Assembly: GCF_008802365.1 (NCBI RefSeq)
Contig: NZ_VZQZ01000007.1
Coordinates: forward strand, 185,269-249,268
Direction of reading: 5' to 3'
DNA from: Oryzomonas japonica
GTDB taxonomy: Bacteria; Desulfobacterota; Desulfuromonadia; Geobacterales; Pseudopelobacteraceae
DNA: 64,000 nt
Made by a program: the position numbers and the translations under genes. The notes under the pieces were generated by a model. The model worked only from the letters and a program-made list of their open reading frames with translations. It ran no database searches and was not told the DNA's origin. Within the stretch, counting starts at the first letter, position 1. The number at the start of each line of letters is the position of its first letter. Shown here piece by piece: positions 38,201 through 45,554 of the stretch.

Positions 38201-40534
38201 ACCCTGGTGCAGCTGTACAGCGACGCGAATGGCGACGGCACGCCTGATTCGGCGACGCCGGATGTCGTGGTGGACCCCGATACGATCAGCAGTTTATGGA
38301 AGGCCGGGAAAACCTTGTGGACCAGGAACCCCACCAGCGACCCGCGGCTGCTTTATACGCACACGGATGATTCATCTCTGGACATCTTCAATAGCAATAG
38401 CTTGACCAAGTTCACCACTCTGACCTCTGCCTACAATCCGGCATTGCAGAATAAGAGCACCATCCTGTCGTTGCTCGGCATGTCCGACGTCACGAAAACC
38501 GGCAAGGTGATCAACTACATCAACGGCAGCGACCAGAGCGCGGATAGCGACGGCACCCTCTACCGCAACCGCAAGATCAGCATCGATAATTGCGGCGTCA
38601 GCAGCACCAATCTGGAACCCACCTCCACCGATAGCTGCTATCGTGTCTGGAAACTCGGCGATATCGTAACATCCACCCCCAGGGTGGTTTCCACGGTGAG
38701 CCAGAACTCCTACAACCTCGCCGTTCCCAACGGCTATAACGACCAGACCTATACCGCCTTTCTCAAATCGTCAACCTACCAGAATCGGGGGATGGTGTTC
38801 GCCGGCAGCAACGACGGGATGCTGCATGCCTTCCGCCTGGGGATTCTCAAGGAGTTGAGCGGCAGATTCGACAAGGCGCAGTTTTATTATTCCGGCAGTC
38901 CGGCTACCAGCAGCAGCAATCTGGGCCGGGAAGAGTGGAGTTTTATCCCGAAACAGGCATTGCCCTTTCTGCCCTACCTGAAGGATCCGGCTTATTGCCA
39001 TATTTATTATGTGGATAAATCGCCATCACTCATTGATGCGAGCGTCATCAAACCGTCAGCATGCTCCTCGTCCGCGAACTATTGGGATTGTGTCAAGAGC
39101 ACGGACGGTTCTACCTGGAAGACCGTGCTGATTGGGGGGATGGGCTATGGCGGCGCGGCCAAATGGAACGGAGACCCGGCCTACAACGCTCCGACAGACA
39201 GCGTCAAAACGCCAATCAAGGGGACAACCGCCGCTACCGGGGTTGGGTATTCCTCCTACTTTGCACTCGATGTGACCAACCCTGCCACCCCCACGTACCT
39301 GTGGGAGTTTCCCGGCACAACCTCCGCTGTCGGTCAAATGGGCTTTTCCACGACCGGCCCGGCATTTGTCCGCATTGCGGGAAAGGTCAAGGCGACGGAC
39401 GGCGTGACGGACACGGCTGCACCTGACCATACAAAAAACGGCCGCTGGTTTGCCGTGTTCGCCTCGGGCCCCACTGGATACATCGATACGGTAAAGCATA
39501 ACTTTACGGGGCAGTCTGATCAGCAACTGCGTATCTTTGTGGTTGATCTAGCTACCGGTGCCCTGGTGCGGACGATCGACAAATTCGCCGATAATACGAC
39601 TCTTCCGGCTAACGCGTTTGCCGGTTCCCTGTCCACCAGCGTCATCGACACCGATCGGTGGAATTCGGCGTCCACCGGTTGGTACAGTGATGACGCCGTC
39701 TATATCGGGTATGTGCAACAGGCCAGCGACGGCACCTGGACTAATGGCGGCGTGATACGATTGGTGACCAAGGAAAACACCGATCCAAGCACCTGGGTCG
39801 CCTCGCCCCTTATCAGCGGTATCGGCCCTGTTACCACTTCGGTGACCAAGCTTCAGGATCGCAGCAACAAAAACCTCTGGCTGTACTTTGGAACCGGACG
39901 TTATTTTTTCAAAGGCGACGACGGTACGGGGCAACGGACCCTGTACGGCATCAAGGAGCCCTGCTACAGTACCGCGAACCGGTACGCCAGAACCGGGCTC
40001 AACAACATCACTGGTGGAACGGACAATGATATCGATCCCACCTGCACCGATTCGTCACAATCAGGGCTGGTGAATCAATCCGGCACAAGCTCATCTGCGC
40101 CGAACGCGACCATCAGTAAGACCGCTCCAGGGTGGTACATCAACCTGGACGCGGCCGACAGCACCAACTCCATCAATGCCGAACGGGTGATTACCGACCC
40201 TATTGCCAGTGCCGCCGGAGCGGTATTTTTCACCACCTTGAAACCGAGCGGCGATGTGTGCAAATTCGGTGGCGACACCCTGATATGGGCGGTGCGCTAC
40301 GATAGCGGAGGAGTGCCGCCCTCCGCGGCCATGCAGGGAAAAGCCCTGATACAGGTTTCCACCGGTGCCTTCTCGCAGATATCGTTGCAGTCGGCTTTCG
40401 GCAACTCGAACCAACGGTACAATTTGCGGCGTCTGGCTACCCCGATTTCCGGTGTTCCCCCTGTTGCCCAGGGGCTCTCACTGGTCACGAACCCGCCGCC
40501 GGTAAAGAAGTTCCTGCATGTTAGAGAAAAGTAA
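35237..40534 (+). CDS. pilY1: PilY1-family type IV pilus tip/adhesin protein
   Basis: A 1765-residue secreted protein, signal peptide 1-28. The N-terminal part has PilY1-type segments GKWSGNFLNWVAMSRADVIK and GEILYEGMRYW; the C-terminal third has the beta-propeller landmarks MVFAGSNDGMLHAF, WSFIPKQALPFL, GGMGYGGAAKW, YSSYFALDVTNPATPTYLWEF and YFGTGRYFF. EF-hand-like calcium loops are visible at about 77-85 (DIDGDGQLE), 262-270 (DLNGDGQAE), 963 (DTNKDYKLN) and 996 (DANGDGTPD). I count 28 cysteines after the signal peptide. PilY1 proteins are placed at pilus tips by minor pilins and control extension, adhesion or surface sensing. The ATG at 35237 has GGGAGGAA seven bases ahead; GTG at 35222 is less likely. 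Confidence 0.93.
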   Translation: MKCRLDMPGLVLAALLLAFWGEGAPLHAASSQTTYAPKMSDYCVQPPFLAGYVPPQVLFTMGKDHKFYYPAYNDASDIDGDGQLETTYKNDFEYYGYFDSYKCYNYNSSASRFEPYGETSDKYCTGTNAGKWSGNFLNWVAMSRADVIKLVIYGGYRTADNQGTNYDEISGEYIPQDGHIWGKEYLGGDAASLFPGGVNNSRALFCVNGTSAGSNNISQLKVIPVADNIINPSTSKPVTGLRAWNWVNVDGNSNICSDSTIDLNGDGQAESATLTGLTKYNVTVKVCDPSSGFITDATWEAKHCKAYGTNYRSVGLMQIYGETANSAKVCSKDMYTACTSDSNCSSIGKGQCVNAANMFFGLIAGSYQNPKAGGYIRKDIYSINEETNQSNGQFQTSASSGKGLIIKSIEQFKAQASYPLNTQWGNPIGEILYEGMRYWAGKGTPTSDFVAGISNGSNGDNGNYSSQPTWDTPATLYPACSMRFNLVFSDVYNSFDDDQLPGSAFNSSFSGDLPNLNVQTLANQIWNNENVNGTTLNKMVVGESGTDTSGRCDSKNVSGMGTIRGLCPAEGDLKGSYYPAAVALYGHNSLLSNTSTPNALTYVVAFTSNVPEIKVTTAANTQALIMPYGKSVSSSYGWNCTTSNTAFNVARVTDAAGNFVPNLSIDAKSGSTTSSCPPMATVGYYVLDTEYDSSNNLKYVKFNTSFDDLGGTDYDLDVLAEYTVCASGATNSNCAAANPTGDQVWVQVKRVYSSAGNPDAFGFTIAGVGTSTSSYAGSGAYMIVQHTASPPSGSSWANTTTPLPTTSQSMTFHASSATVSLPKPPLWYAAKYGGFKDSEGTGLPYTDATCDPATRGSNPRNTRCNEWDTVGNGTPDNYFLVTDPSKMEEQLRKALDSILARVASGTAASILNNSQGSGASLIQAVFFPRKDFDNGTSGYWIGELYNMWYYLDPFLQTTSIREDTNKDYKLNLRDDRIAQFYFDSSQNKTLVQLYSDANGDGTPDSATPDVVVDPDTISSLWKAGKTLWTRNPTSDPRLLYTHTDDSSLDIFNSNSLTKFTTLTSAYNPALQNKSTILSLLGMSDVTKTGKVINYINGSDQSADSDGTLYRNRKISIDNCGVSSTNLEPTSTDSCYRVWKLGDIVTSTPRVVSTVSQNSYNLAVPNGYNDQTYTAFLKSSTYQNRGMVFAGSNDGMLHAFRLGILKELSGRFDKAQFYYSGSPATSSSNLGREEWSFIPKQALPFLPYLKDPAYCHIYYVDKSPSLIDASVIKPSACSSSANYWDCVKSTDGSTWKTVLIGGMGYGGAAKWNGDPAYNAPTDSVKTPIKGTTAATGVGYSSYFALDVTNPATPTYLWEFPGTTSAVGQMGFSTTGPAFVRIAGKVKATDGVTDTAAPDHTKNGRWFAVFASGPTGYIDTVKHNFTGQSDQQLRIFVVDLATGALVRTIDKFADNTTLPANAFAGSLSTSVIDTDRWNSASTGWYSDDAVYIGYVQQASDGTWTNGGVIRLVTKENTDPSTWVASPLISGIGPVTTSVTKLQDRSNKNLWLYFGTGRYFFKGDDGTGQRTLYGIKEPCYSTANRYARTGLNNITGGTDNDIDPTCTDSSQSGLVNQSGTSSSAPNATISKTAPGWYINLDAADSTNSINAERVITDPIASAAGAVFFTTLKPSGDVCKFGGDTLIWAVRYDSGGVPPSAAMQGKALIQVSTGAFSQISLQSAFGNSNQRYNLRRLATPISGVPPVAQGLSLVTNPPPVKKFLHVREK

Positions 40535-40606
40535 TGCTGTCGTATGTCGGGTGAGGGTGCAAATTTCTTTTTGCACTCTCTCGGGACCCGGCCGGGGAGA
40601 TAGGGG

Positions 40607-41113
40607 ATGACCAAAGCAGGATTTACATTGATTGAACTTATCGTGACCATGGCCATCATTGGGATAATACTTTCTATTGCTACGCTCAGTTTCACTACCA
40701 TGCAACGCAAGGCTCGGATCGAGAGCCAGACACGGCAGATATTTGCCGACCTGAATGATGCCAGGCTCCATTCCATCTATCAGAAGAGACGACACAGGAT
40801 TACATTCCAACCCACCAGCTATGTGATGAAAAATTACAGCAGCGACAACGAGGATAGCTTGACGGGGGGGCACGTCCTTTTTACCAAAAATACTGCCTAT
40901 CAACTGAGCCTGAGCAATGGCAGCTCCATAGCGGGCACTTTTTTTGAATTCGATATCAGGGGCATCTCGAGCAATGCGCTTAGTTTCTTTATCAACCCGG
41001 TAAATAGCGGCGCCATGTTCGATTGTATCGCTGTCGGCATGGCTAAAACCAATATGGGGCAGGGAGTGGACAGTGACAATAATGGGCAACCGGACAACTG
41101 TAATGTTAGATGA
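40607..41113 (+). CDS. Minor pilin, FimT/FimU (GspH) type
   Basis: The 168-residue pseudopilin has a very short leader MTKAG, cleaved before FTLIELIVTMAIIGIILSIA, with the conserved Glu at mature position 5. A GspH/FimT-like globular part follows, with two cysteines near the C-terminus (MFDCIAVG and PDNCNVR) that may form the usual C-terminal disulfide. Processed by PilD and assembled in the tip complex with PilV, PilW, PilX and PilY1 (family knowledge). The 3' end overlaps the next pilin gene. Confidence 0.92.
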   Translation: MTKAGFTLIELIVTMAIIGIILSIATLSFTTMQRKARIESQTRQIFADLNDARLHSIYQKRRHRITFQPTSYVMKNYSSDNEDSLTGGHVLFTKNTAYQLSLSNGSSIAGTFFEFDIRGISSNALSFFINPVNSGAMFDCIAVGMAKTNMGQGVDSDNNGQPDNCNVR

Positions 41114-41486
41114 CAACGGGTTTACCCTTATCGAGTTCCTTGTGGCCATCGTTATCCTCATGGTGGGGCTTCTGGGACTTTTGCAGGCTGTAAACGTATC
41201 CCTGAATCACAATCTCCAGAACCAGTTGCGGACCGAGGGAGTTGTCGTCGCGGATGAAGAGATGGCCAGGGAAATGGCCAAAGGCTATGATCTCGTTTCA
41301 ACATCTACCAAATCCTACGTTATCAGTAAGCGCCCGGTTTTGAATGCGTTCAAGAATTTTTCGGTTACCCGGTCCGGAACAATTCTCCAGAACTCCAAAC
41401 AGGTCAGCATTGCGGTCTCTTGGCACCATAGAGGGGTTTCGTACAACCATGGCGCGGCGGCGGTAATCACAAAGACAAATCAGTGA
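41103..41486 (+). CDS. pilV: Minor pilin, PilV type
   Basis: A 127-residue pseudopilin with leader MLDDNG and mature start FTLIEFLVAIVILMVGLLGLLQ (Glu5 kept). The start is uncertain: ATG at 41103 gives a normal short leader, while GTG at 41073 and ATG at 41082 are in frame and GTG 41073 has a better ribosome site (AGGGAG). Either way it overlaps the FimT-type gene. It contains no cysteine-rich tail. Assigned to PilV by order (between FimT- and PilW-type genes) and by the motif MVGLLGL. Confidence 0.85.
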   Translation: MLDDNGFTLIEFLVAIVILMVGLLGLLQAVNVSLNHNLQNQLRTEGVVVADEEMAREMAKGYDLVSTSTKSYVISKRPVLNAFKNFSVTRSGTILQNSKQVSIAVSWHHRGVSYNHGAAAVITKTNQ

Positions 41487-41497
41487 ATGGAAATACT

Positions 41498-42784
41498 ATG
41501 CGAGTGAATAACAAAGGTTTTACTCTGATTGAAGTTTTGATTGCCACGGCGGTTTTCGTGATTGTGCTGATGATAACGGGAAGCGCATTCAAGACGATCC
41601 TCGAACAGAGTACCAAAGTGTTTCGGAGCGAGGAGAGTAATATAGAGGGGGTCATAGGGCTCGAAATGTTGAGACATGATCTGCAGCAGGCCGGTTTGGG
41701 GCTCTTTACCGAAACCTCGTCGATCACGTATACCGGCGAAGCCTTGAATGCCCCCGCAAGCACCTATAACGACTTCAATACCGGCACCGAGCCGCCGCGG
41801 CCGATCATAGCCGGCAATAATGTGGCATCTGCCTCGTTGGACCCGGACAGTAGCGGCAATTACAAAATTCTTGCCAATACCGACTATCTGGTTATCAAGG
41901 CCTCCACAGTCAGCACCTCCAAAACCGCCCAGAAATGGACCTACCTAGAAATCTCACCACCCAACGTTACACCCCATTCCTGGGCATCAGCGGCTGAGAA
42001 CCTGGGAAACAACGATAATGTCGTATTACTCAAGCGGCAGGTGAGCGCCACTGGCCAGAGTACGACGCTCATGGCGAACACTTCAGGCTCCCCGACCAAC
42101 TTCTCCTATGCCTTCAGCAATACGGCCTTTGCTCAGTTTTCGTCATCGAGTAACGCTATCTATACGGCGTACGGAATTGACAGCTCCACTCCCCGCATGC
42201 CCTTCAACCGGGCCGACTACTTTGTCGCTCAGCCGACGAGTAGTGCCGGTTCACCCGATGCGAGCAGGATTCCCGGTGTCTGCGCCAAGGACGCCAGTGG
42301 CAATCCCAGCCCCTATGTCGGCATCCTCTACAAGGCGATGGTCAACCACTCTGATGGCAAGCTGACGTATTTTCCTCTCCTGGATTGTGTTGTCGATATG
42401 CAAGTGGTTCTCGGGTGGGATATGGACGGTGATGGCGCAATCGATTGTTATTCGAATGCCGATGGTACTGTCATGACAGGCGTCTGTACTGCACCAACTG
42501 GCGGCACGGTCGTTACTGCGCTTTCATTGGCAAACAACGCCTCCGCCGCCACTGTACCGAATATCAGGAACAACCTGAAATTGGTGAAGATCTATGTGCT
42601 GGCTCAGAACGGCAGGCGCGATCTGAACTATACCAGCCCGTCGCCGATTGTAGTCGGTGACAGTAATGCGGCTGAAATAAGTTTGACCAGTTCCTACGAT
42701 CTGGCTGCAAAGGGGCTGCTGAATTATCGATGGAAGCTGTACCGTCTCGTGGTGCGTCCCAAAAATCTCTTTTCCAATGAGTAA
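41498..42784 (+). CDS. pilW: Minor pilin, PilW type (large)
   Basis: The 428-residue pseudopilin has leader MRVNNKG and mature start FTLIEVLIATAVFVIVLMITGSAF (Glu5 kept), then GLEMLRHDLQQAGLGL, typical of PilW. A calcium-loop-like DMDGDGAID starts at about residue 308. The length is at the upper end for PilW. The ATG at 41498 follows the pilV stop by 11 bases. It likely joins PilV and PilX in the complex that seats PilY1. Confidence 0.88.
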   Translation: MRVNNKGFTLIEVLIATAVFVIVLMITGSAFKTILEQSTKVFRSEESNIEGVIGLEMLRHDLQQAGLGLFTETSSITYTGEALNAPASTYNDFNTGTEPPRPIIAGNNVASASLDPDSSGNYKILANTDYLVIKASTVSTSKTAQKWTYLEISPPNVTPHSWASAAENLGNNDNVVLLKRQVSATGQSTTLMANTSGSPTNFSYAFSNTAFAQFSSSSNAIYTAYGIDSSTPRMPFNRADYFVAQPTSSAGSPDASRIPGVCAKDASGNPSPYVGILYKAMVNHSDGKLTYFPLLDCVVDMQVVLGWDMDGDGAIDCYSNADGTVMTGVCTAPTGGTVVTALSLANNASAATVPNIRNNLKLVKIYVLAQNGRRDLNYTSPSPIVVGDSNAAEISLTSSYDLAAKGLLNYRWKLYRLVVRPKNLFSNE

Positions 42785-42793
42785 CCTGAGGTG

Positions 42794-43420
42794 ATGGCCT
42801 TGAACAGGATAAAGAATAAAAATGGTTTCGCCTTGATCACATCCTTGATGCTGACTCTGATATCGCTCACGATTGTTATGGCTCTGCTCTACATGATGAC
42901 CCAGAGCGTCCAGGTGTCAGGGATGAACAAACATTACAAGACCGCTCTCGAGGCCACCTATGGCGGGGCAGAGATATACGCCAAGGATATTCTGCCGTTT
43001 ATTATGCGGAACTACTCGAGCGCCACCATGACGGCGGACCTTCAGACAGCCTTTAGCAATGGTGTTACCGTGACTAAGGTGCTTTCTGCCCAGTCATGCC
43101 TTCAGAGCAAGTTAACCAAGTCGACTGCCAATTGGCCCGCTGGGTGCAGCAATACACCTAATCCCAAGCAGAGCCCCGATATGAGTTTTGCCATGTCTGC
43201 CGTTAGCGGCAGTCCGTTTGTCGTGTATTCCAAGATCGTGGATACGGTGAAGGGCAACTCCGATACGAGCGGTCTGCAACTGGAGGGCTCCGGAGTTGCG
43301 GAATCCAGCACGGTCCTCACGCCACAGTCGTTTCCGTATATTTACCGCATGGAGCTCCAGGGGGAACGACAGAATAATCCCACGGCGCAGGCTAATATCG
43401 AGGTTCTGTACGCCTACTGA
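42794..43420 (+). CDS. pilX: Minor pilin, PilX type
   Basis: About 208 residues. A leader ending KNKNG precedes FALITSLMLTLISLTIVMALLYMM. Mature position 5 is Thr, not Glu; loss of Glu5 is characteristic of PilX/GspK tip subunits. The SGMNKHYKTALEATYGGAEIYAKD segment is PilX-like, with two cysteines (QSCLQS, AGCSN). The start codon is unsure: ATG 42794 lies only two bases after GAGG, whereas TTG 42800 has ideal spacing and gives the leader MNRIKNKNG. Last gene of the pilin group. Confidence 0.87.
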   Translation: MALNRIKNKNGFALITSLMLTLISLTIVMALLYMMTQSVQVSGMNKHYKTALEATYGGAEIYAKDILPFIMRNYSSATMTADLQTAFSNGVTVTKVLSAQSCLQSKLTKSTANWPAGCSNTPNPKQSPDMSFAMSAVSGSPFVVYSKIVDTVKGNSDTSGLQLEGSGVAESSTVLTPQSFPYIYRMELQGERQNNPTAQANIEVLYAY

Positions 43421-43500
43421 TCCTGCTGCGCCCCGACGCGATCCAATGCCCCTTGTATGCGCAGCCGATATGATGCAAGAAGGCCTTCTGGATAAATCGC

Positions 43501-43530
43501 TTGACAATTAACCACATACATGGTTTTAAA
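43501..43530 (+). promoter_or_regulatory. Possible sigma-70 promoter before the multiheme cytochrome gene
   Basis: A perfect TTGACA at 43501-43506 followed after 17-18 bases by TTTTAA/TTTAAA. The -10 is poor, so the cytochrome may instead be read through from the pilin genes. Confidence 0.35.
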
Positions 43531-43577
43531 GCACAGTTGCAATGTTATGATTCACTTGATTAAGGAGGGATTGTACT

Positions 43578-44930
43578 GTGCGCAGGAAGACTCCATGTGC
43601 TGTGGCTGTGATGTTTGTTGCTGGTCTGTTGCTCCTCTTGTCCACTGGCCCCGCGAACGATGCCTGTGCATTGTCCAGCCAATCCGCTCCCCCCAAAGCA
43701 TCCTGTGTTACCACCGATTGTCACGGCAAAATGGGTACCGAAAAGTACGTTCATGGTCCCGTGGCAACGGGCGAATGCACCTTCTGCCACAAGCAGACAG
43801 GGAAACACACGTTCGAAACCATAGAGAACACGGGCAAGCTGTGCGCCGAGTGCCACGAGCGTCTCGATACCCACAAGTACGTCCATGCCCCGGTCAAGCA
43901 GGGTAAATGCTTCACCTGCCACGACTCTCACCAGTCCCCCAATAAGTACCAGCTTCGTGCCGCCGGCGCGGAACTCTGCTTCAAGTGCCACGACCGCTCC
44001 ATCATGAAGGGCAAGTTCGTCCATGGGCCGGTTGCCGTGGGGAGTTGTACCACCTGCCACGCCGTGCACCAGGGCGATTTTCCCAAATTGCTGCGGACAA
44101 CCGTCAACGCCGTCTGCTTCGAATGTCACGCCGATAAGGCCGAGGCGTTCAAAAACAAGAAGTTTACCCATGCTCCGGTTCAGAAGTCCTGCACCCTCTG
44201 TCATGACGCCCATAACGGCGAGTACCGGTACAACTTCAAGGCCGATGGCTCGGAGGAACTCTGCCTTGGCTGCCATAAGGAAAAACAGACGGATATCAAC
44301 TCGGCGACCGTGAAGCACAAGGGACTTGCCACGGAAAAGAAATGCCTTGCCTGCCATGACCCCCACGTATCCGATTACGTCAAACAGTTGACCATGCAAC
44401 CGGCGGACCTCTGCATGAGCTGCCATAACAGGGAGTATGGGACCGGTGCGACGCGGGTGGCCAATATGAAGGCCATGCTGGATGCCAATACCGATTTTCA
44501 CGGCCCCATAAAGCAGAAGGATTGCTCTGGGTGTCACAATACCCACGGTTCCAAGAATTTCAGAATCCTGCGCGAAAACTTCCCCCCGGTTTTTTATGCC
44601 GGCTATAACCCGGAAAACTACAAGCTGTGCTACATGTGCCATGAAAAATCCCTGGCTGAAGACGAACGAACCACAAAATTGACCGCCTTCAGGAACGGCG
44701 ATCAAAACCTGCATTTCGTCCATGTAAACAAGGCGGTAAAGGGGCGCACCTGCCGGGCATGCCACGATGCCCACGCTACCAACAACCCCCGCCACGTGCG
44801 GGATACGGTTCCCTTCAACGCCTGGAAACTGCCGGTCGGTTTCGAGAAAACCGCCGATGGGGGACGGTGTCTCCCGGGGTGCCACAAGCAGTTCACCTAT
44901 GACCGGAAACATGCGGTGAAGAATCAATAA
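43578..44930 (+). CDS. Multiheme c-type cytochrome (13 CxxCH plus two variant heme motifs)
   Basis: The 450-residue exported cytochrome has a signal peptide (about 1-31). I count 13 CxxCH motifs. Two further candidates bracket the protein: Cys43-x4-Cys48-His (CVTTDCH) near the N-terminus and Cys431-x3-Cys435-His (CLPGCH) near the C-terminus. Motifs come in pairs spaced 25-35 residues (CTFCH/CAECH, CFTCH/CFKCH, CTTCH/CFECH and so on), the doubled-CxxCH domain pattern. No lipobox is evident, so it is probably periplasmic or secreted. GTG start with the ribosome site GGAGGG. Its role is electron transfer across the periplasm or cell surface (inference); the next TPR gene overlaps it by one base. 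Confidence 0.93.
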   Translation: MRRKTPCAVAVMFVAGLLLLLSTGPANDACALSSQSAPPKASCVTTDCHGKMGTEKYVHGPVATGECTFCHKQTGKHTFETIENTGKLCAECHERLDTHKYVHAPVKQGKCFTCHDSHQSPNKYQLRAAGAELCFKCHDRSIMKGKFVHGPVAVGSCTTCHAVHQGDFPKLLRTTVNAVCFECHADKAEAFKNKKFTHAPVQKSCTLCHDAHNGEYRYNFKADGSEELCLGCHKEKQTDINSATVKHKGLATEKKCLACHDPHVSDYVKQLTMQPADLCMSCHNREYGTGATRVANMKAMLDANTDFHGPIKQKDCSGCHNTHGSKNFRILRENFPPVFYAGYNPENYKLCYMCHEKSLAEDERTTKLTAFRNGDQNLHFVHVNKAVKGRTCRACHDAHATNNPRHVRDTVPFNAWKLPVGFEKTADGGRCLPGCHKQFTYDRKHAVKNQ

Positions 44931-45490
44931 TGGCAGATGGCGGCGCAGAGCGTTTGGCGGCAGTGACCCCATCCCGCCTGCCTGGTGGCAGGCTGTTGTG
45001 GGGTGTTGCGGGTATGGTCACACTCGTGGCTGTTTCTTCCTGGGCGGCAGACGGAACCGCGCCCAAGGGGGCCATGGAAAATGAGCCGCCGCCCGCTGCC
45101 GCCCCAGCCGCCCCGCACTCTCGGGACAATGAGATCCTCAGTCTACGGGAGCAGATCGTTCGGGCGCCGGATGACGCTGTCCTTTATGTGCGCCTGGGAT
45201 ACCTGCTGCTGGATGCCGACGCCCCGGCAGAGGCAAAGGCGGCGTTTGACGAGGCGCTGAAACGCAATCGGCACTCCCATGCCGCCATGACGGGCGAGGG
45301 GATCCTCCTGGCCCGCGCCGGGAATCTCAGGGAGGCCGAGCAGGTATTGAAAACGGCCCTGCTCCGCAATCCGAACCCGGTCAGGACCCACTATGAGTTG
45401 GGGCGCGTGTACGAGGCATCGGGCGACCTCGACAAGGCGCTGGCAGAGTACAAAGAGGGCATAACGAAGTTCCGGCAGGGGAGAAAATAA
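44930..45490 (+). CDS. TPR protein coupled to the cytochrome gene
   Basis: A 186-residue protein. A hydrophobic stretch near residues 22-38 (LLWGVAGMVTLVAVSSWA) serves as signal peptide or anchor. An Ala/Pro-rich linker follows, then about three TPR units (LGYLLLDADAPAEAKAAFDE; GILLARAGNLREAEQVLKTA; LGRVYEASGDLDKALAEYKE), ending in RQGRK. Probably periplasmic. Its C-terminal 65 residues closely match the tail of the next gene. It starts on the last base of the cytochrome stop codon, so the two are co-translated. Confidence 0.85.
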   Translation: MADGGAERLAAVTPSRLPGGRLLWGVAGMVTLVAVSSWAADGTAPKGAMENEPPPAAAPAAPHSRDNEILSLREQIVRAPDDAVLYVRLGYLLLDADAPAEAKAAFDEALKRNRHSHAAMTGEGILLARAGNLREAEQVLKTALLRNPNPVRTHYELGRVYEASGDLDKALAEYKEGITKFRQGRK

Positions 45491-45554
45491 CGACCCCTCC
45501 CGCCGCCTCTTTCCACCCTGGCTGCTTGACGGCCGATACCTATCAGAAGGAACG

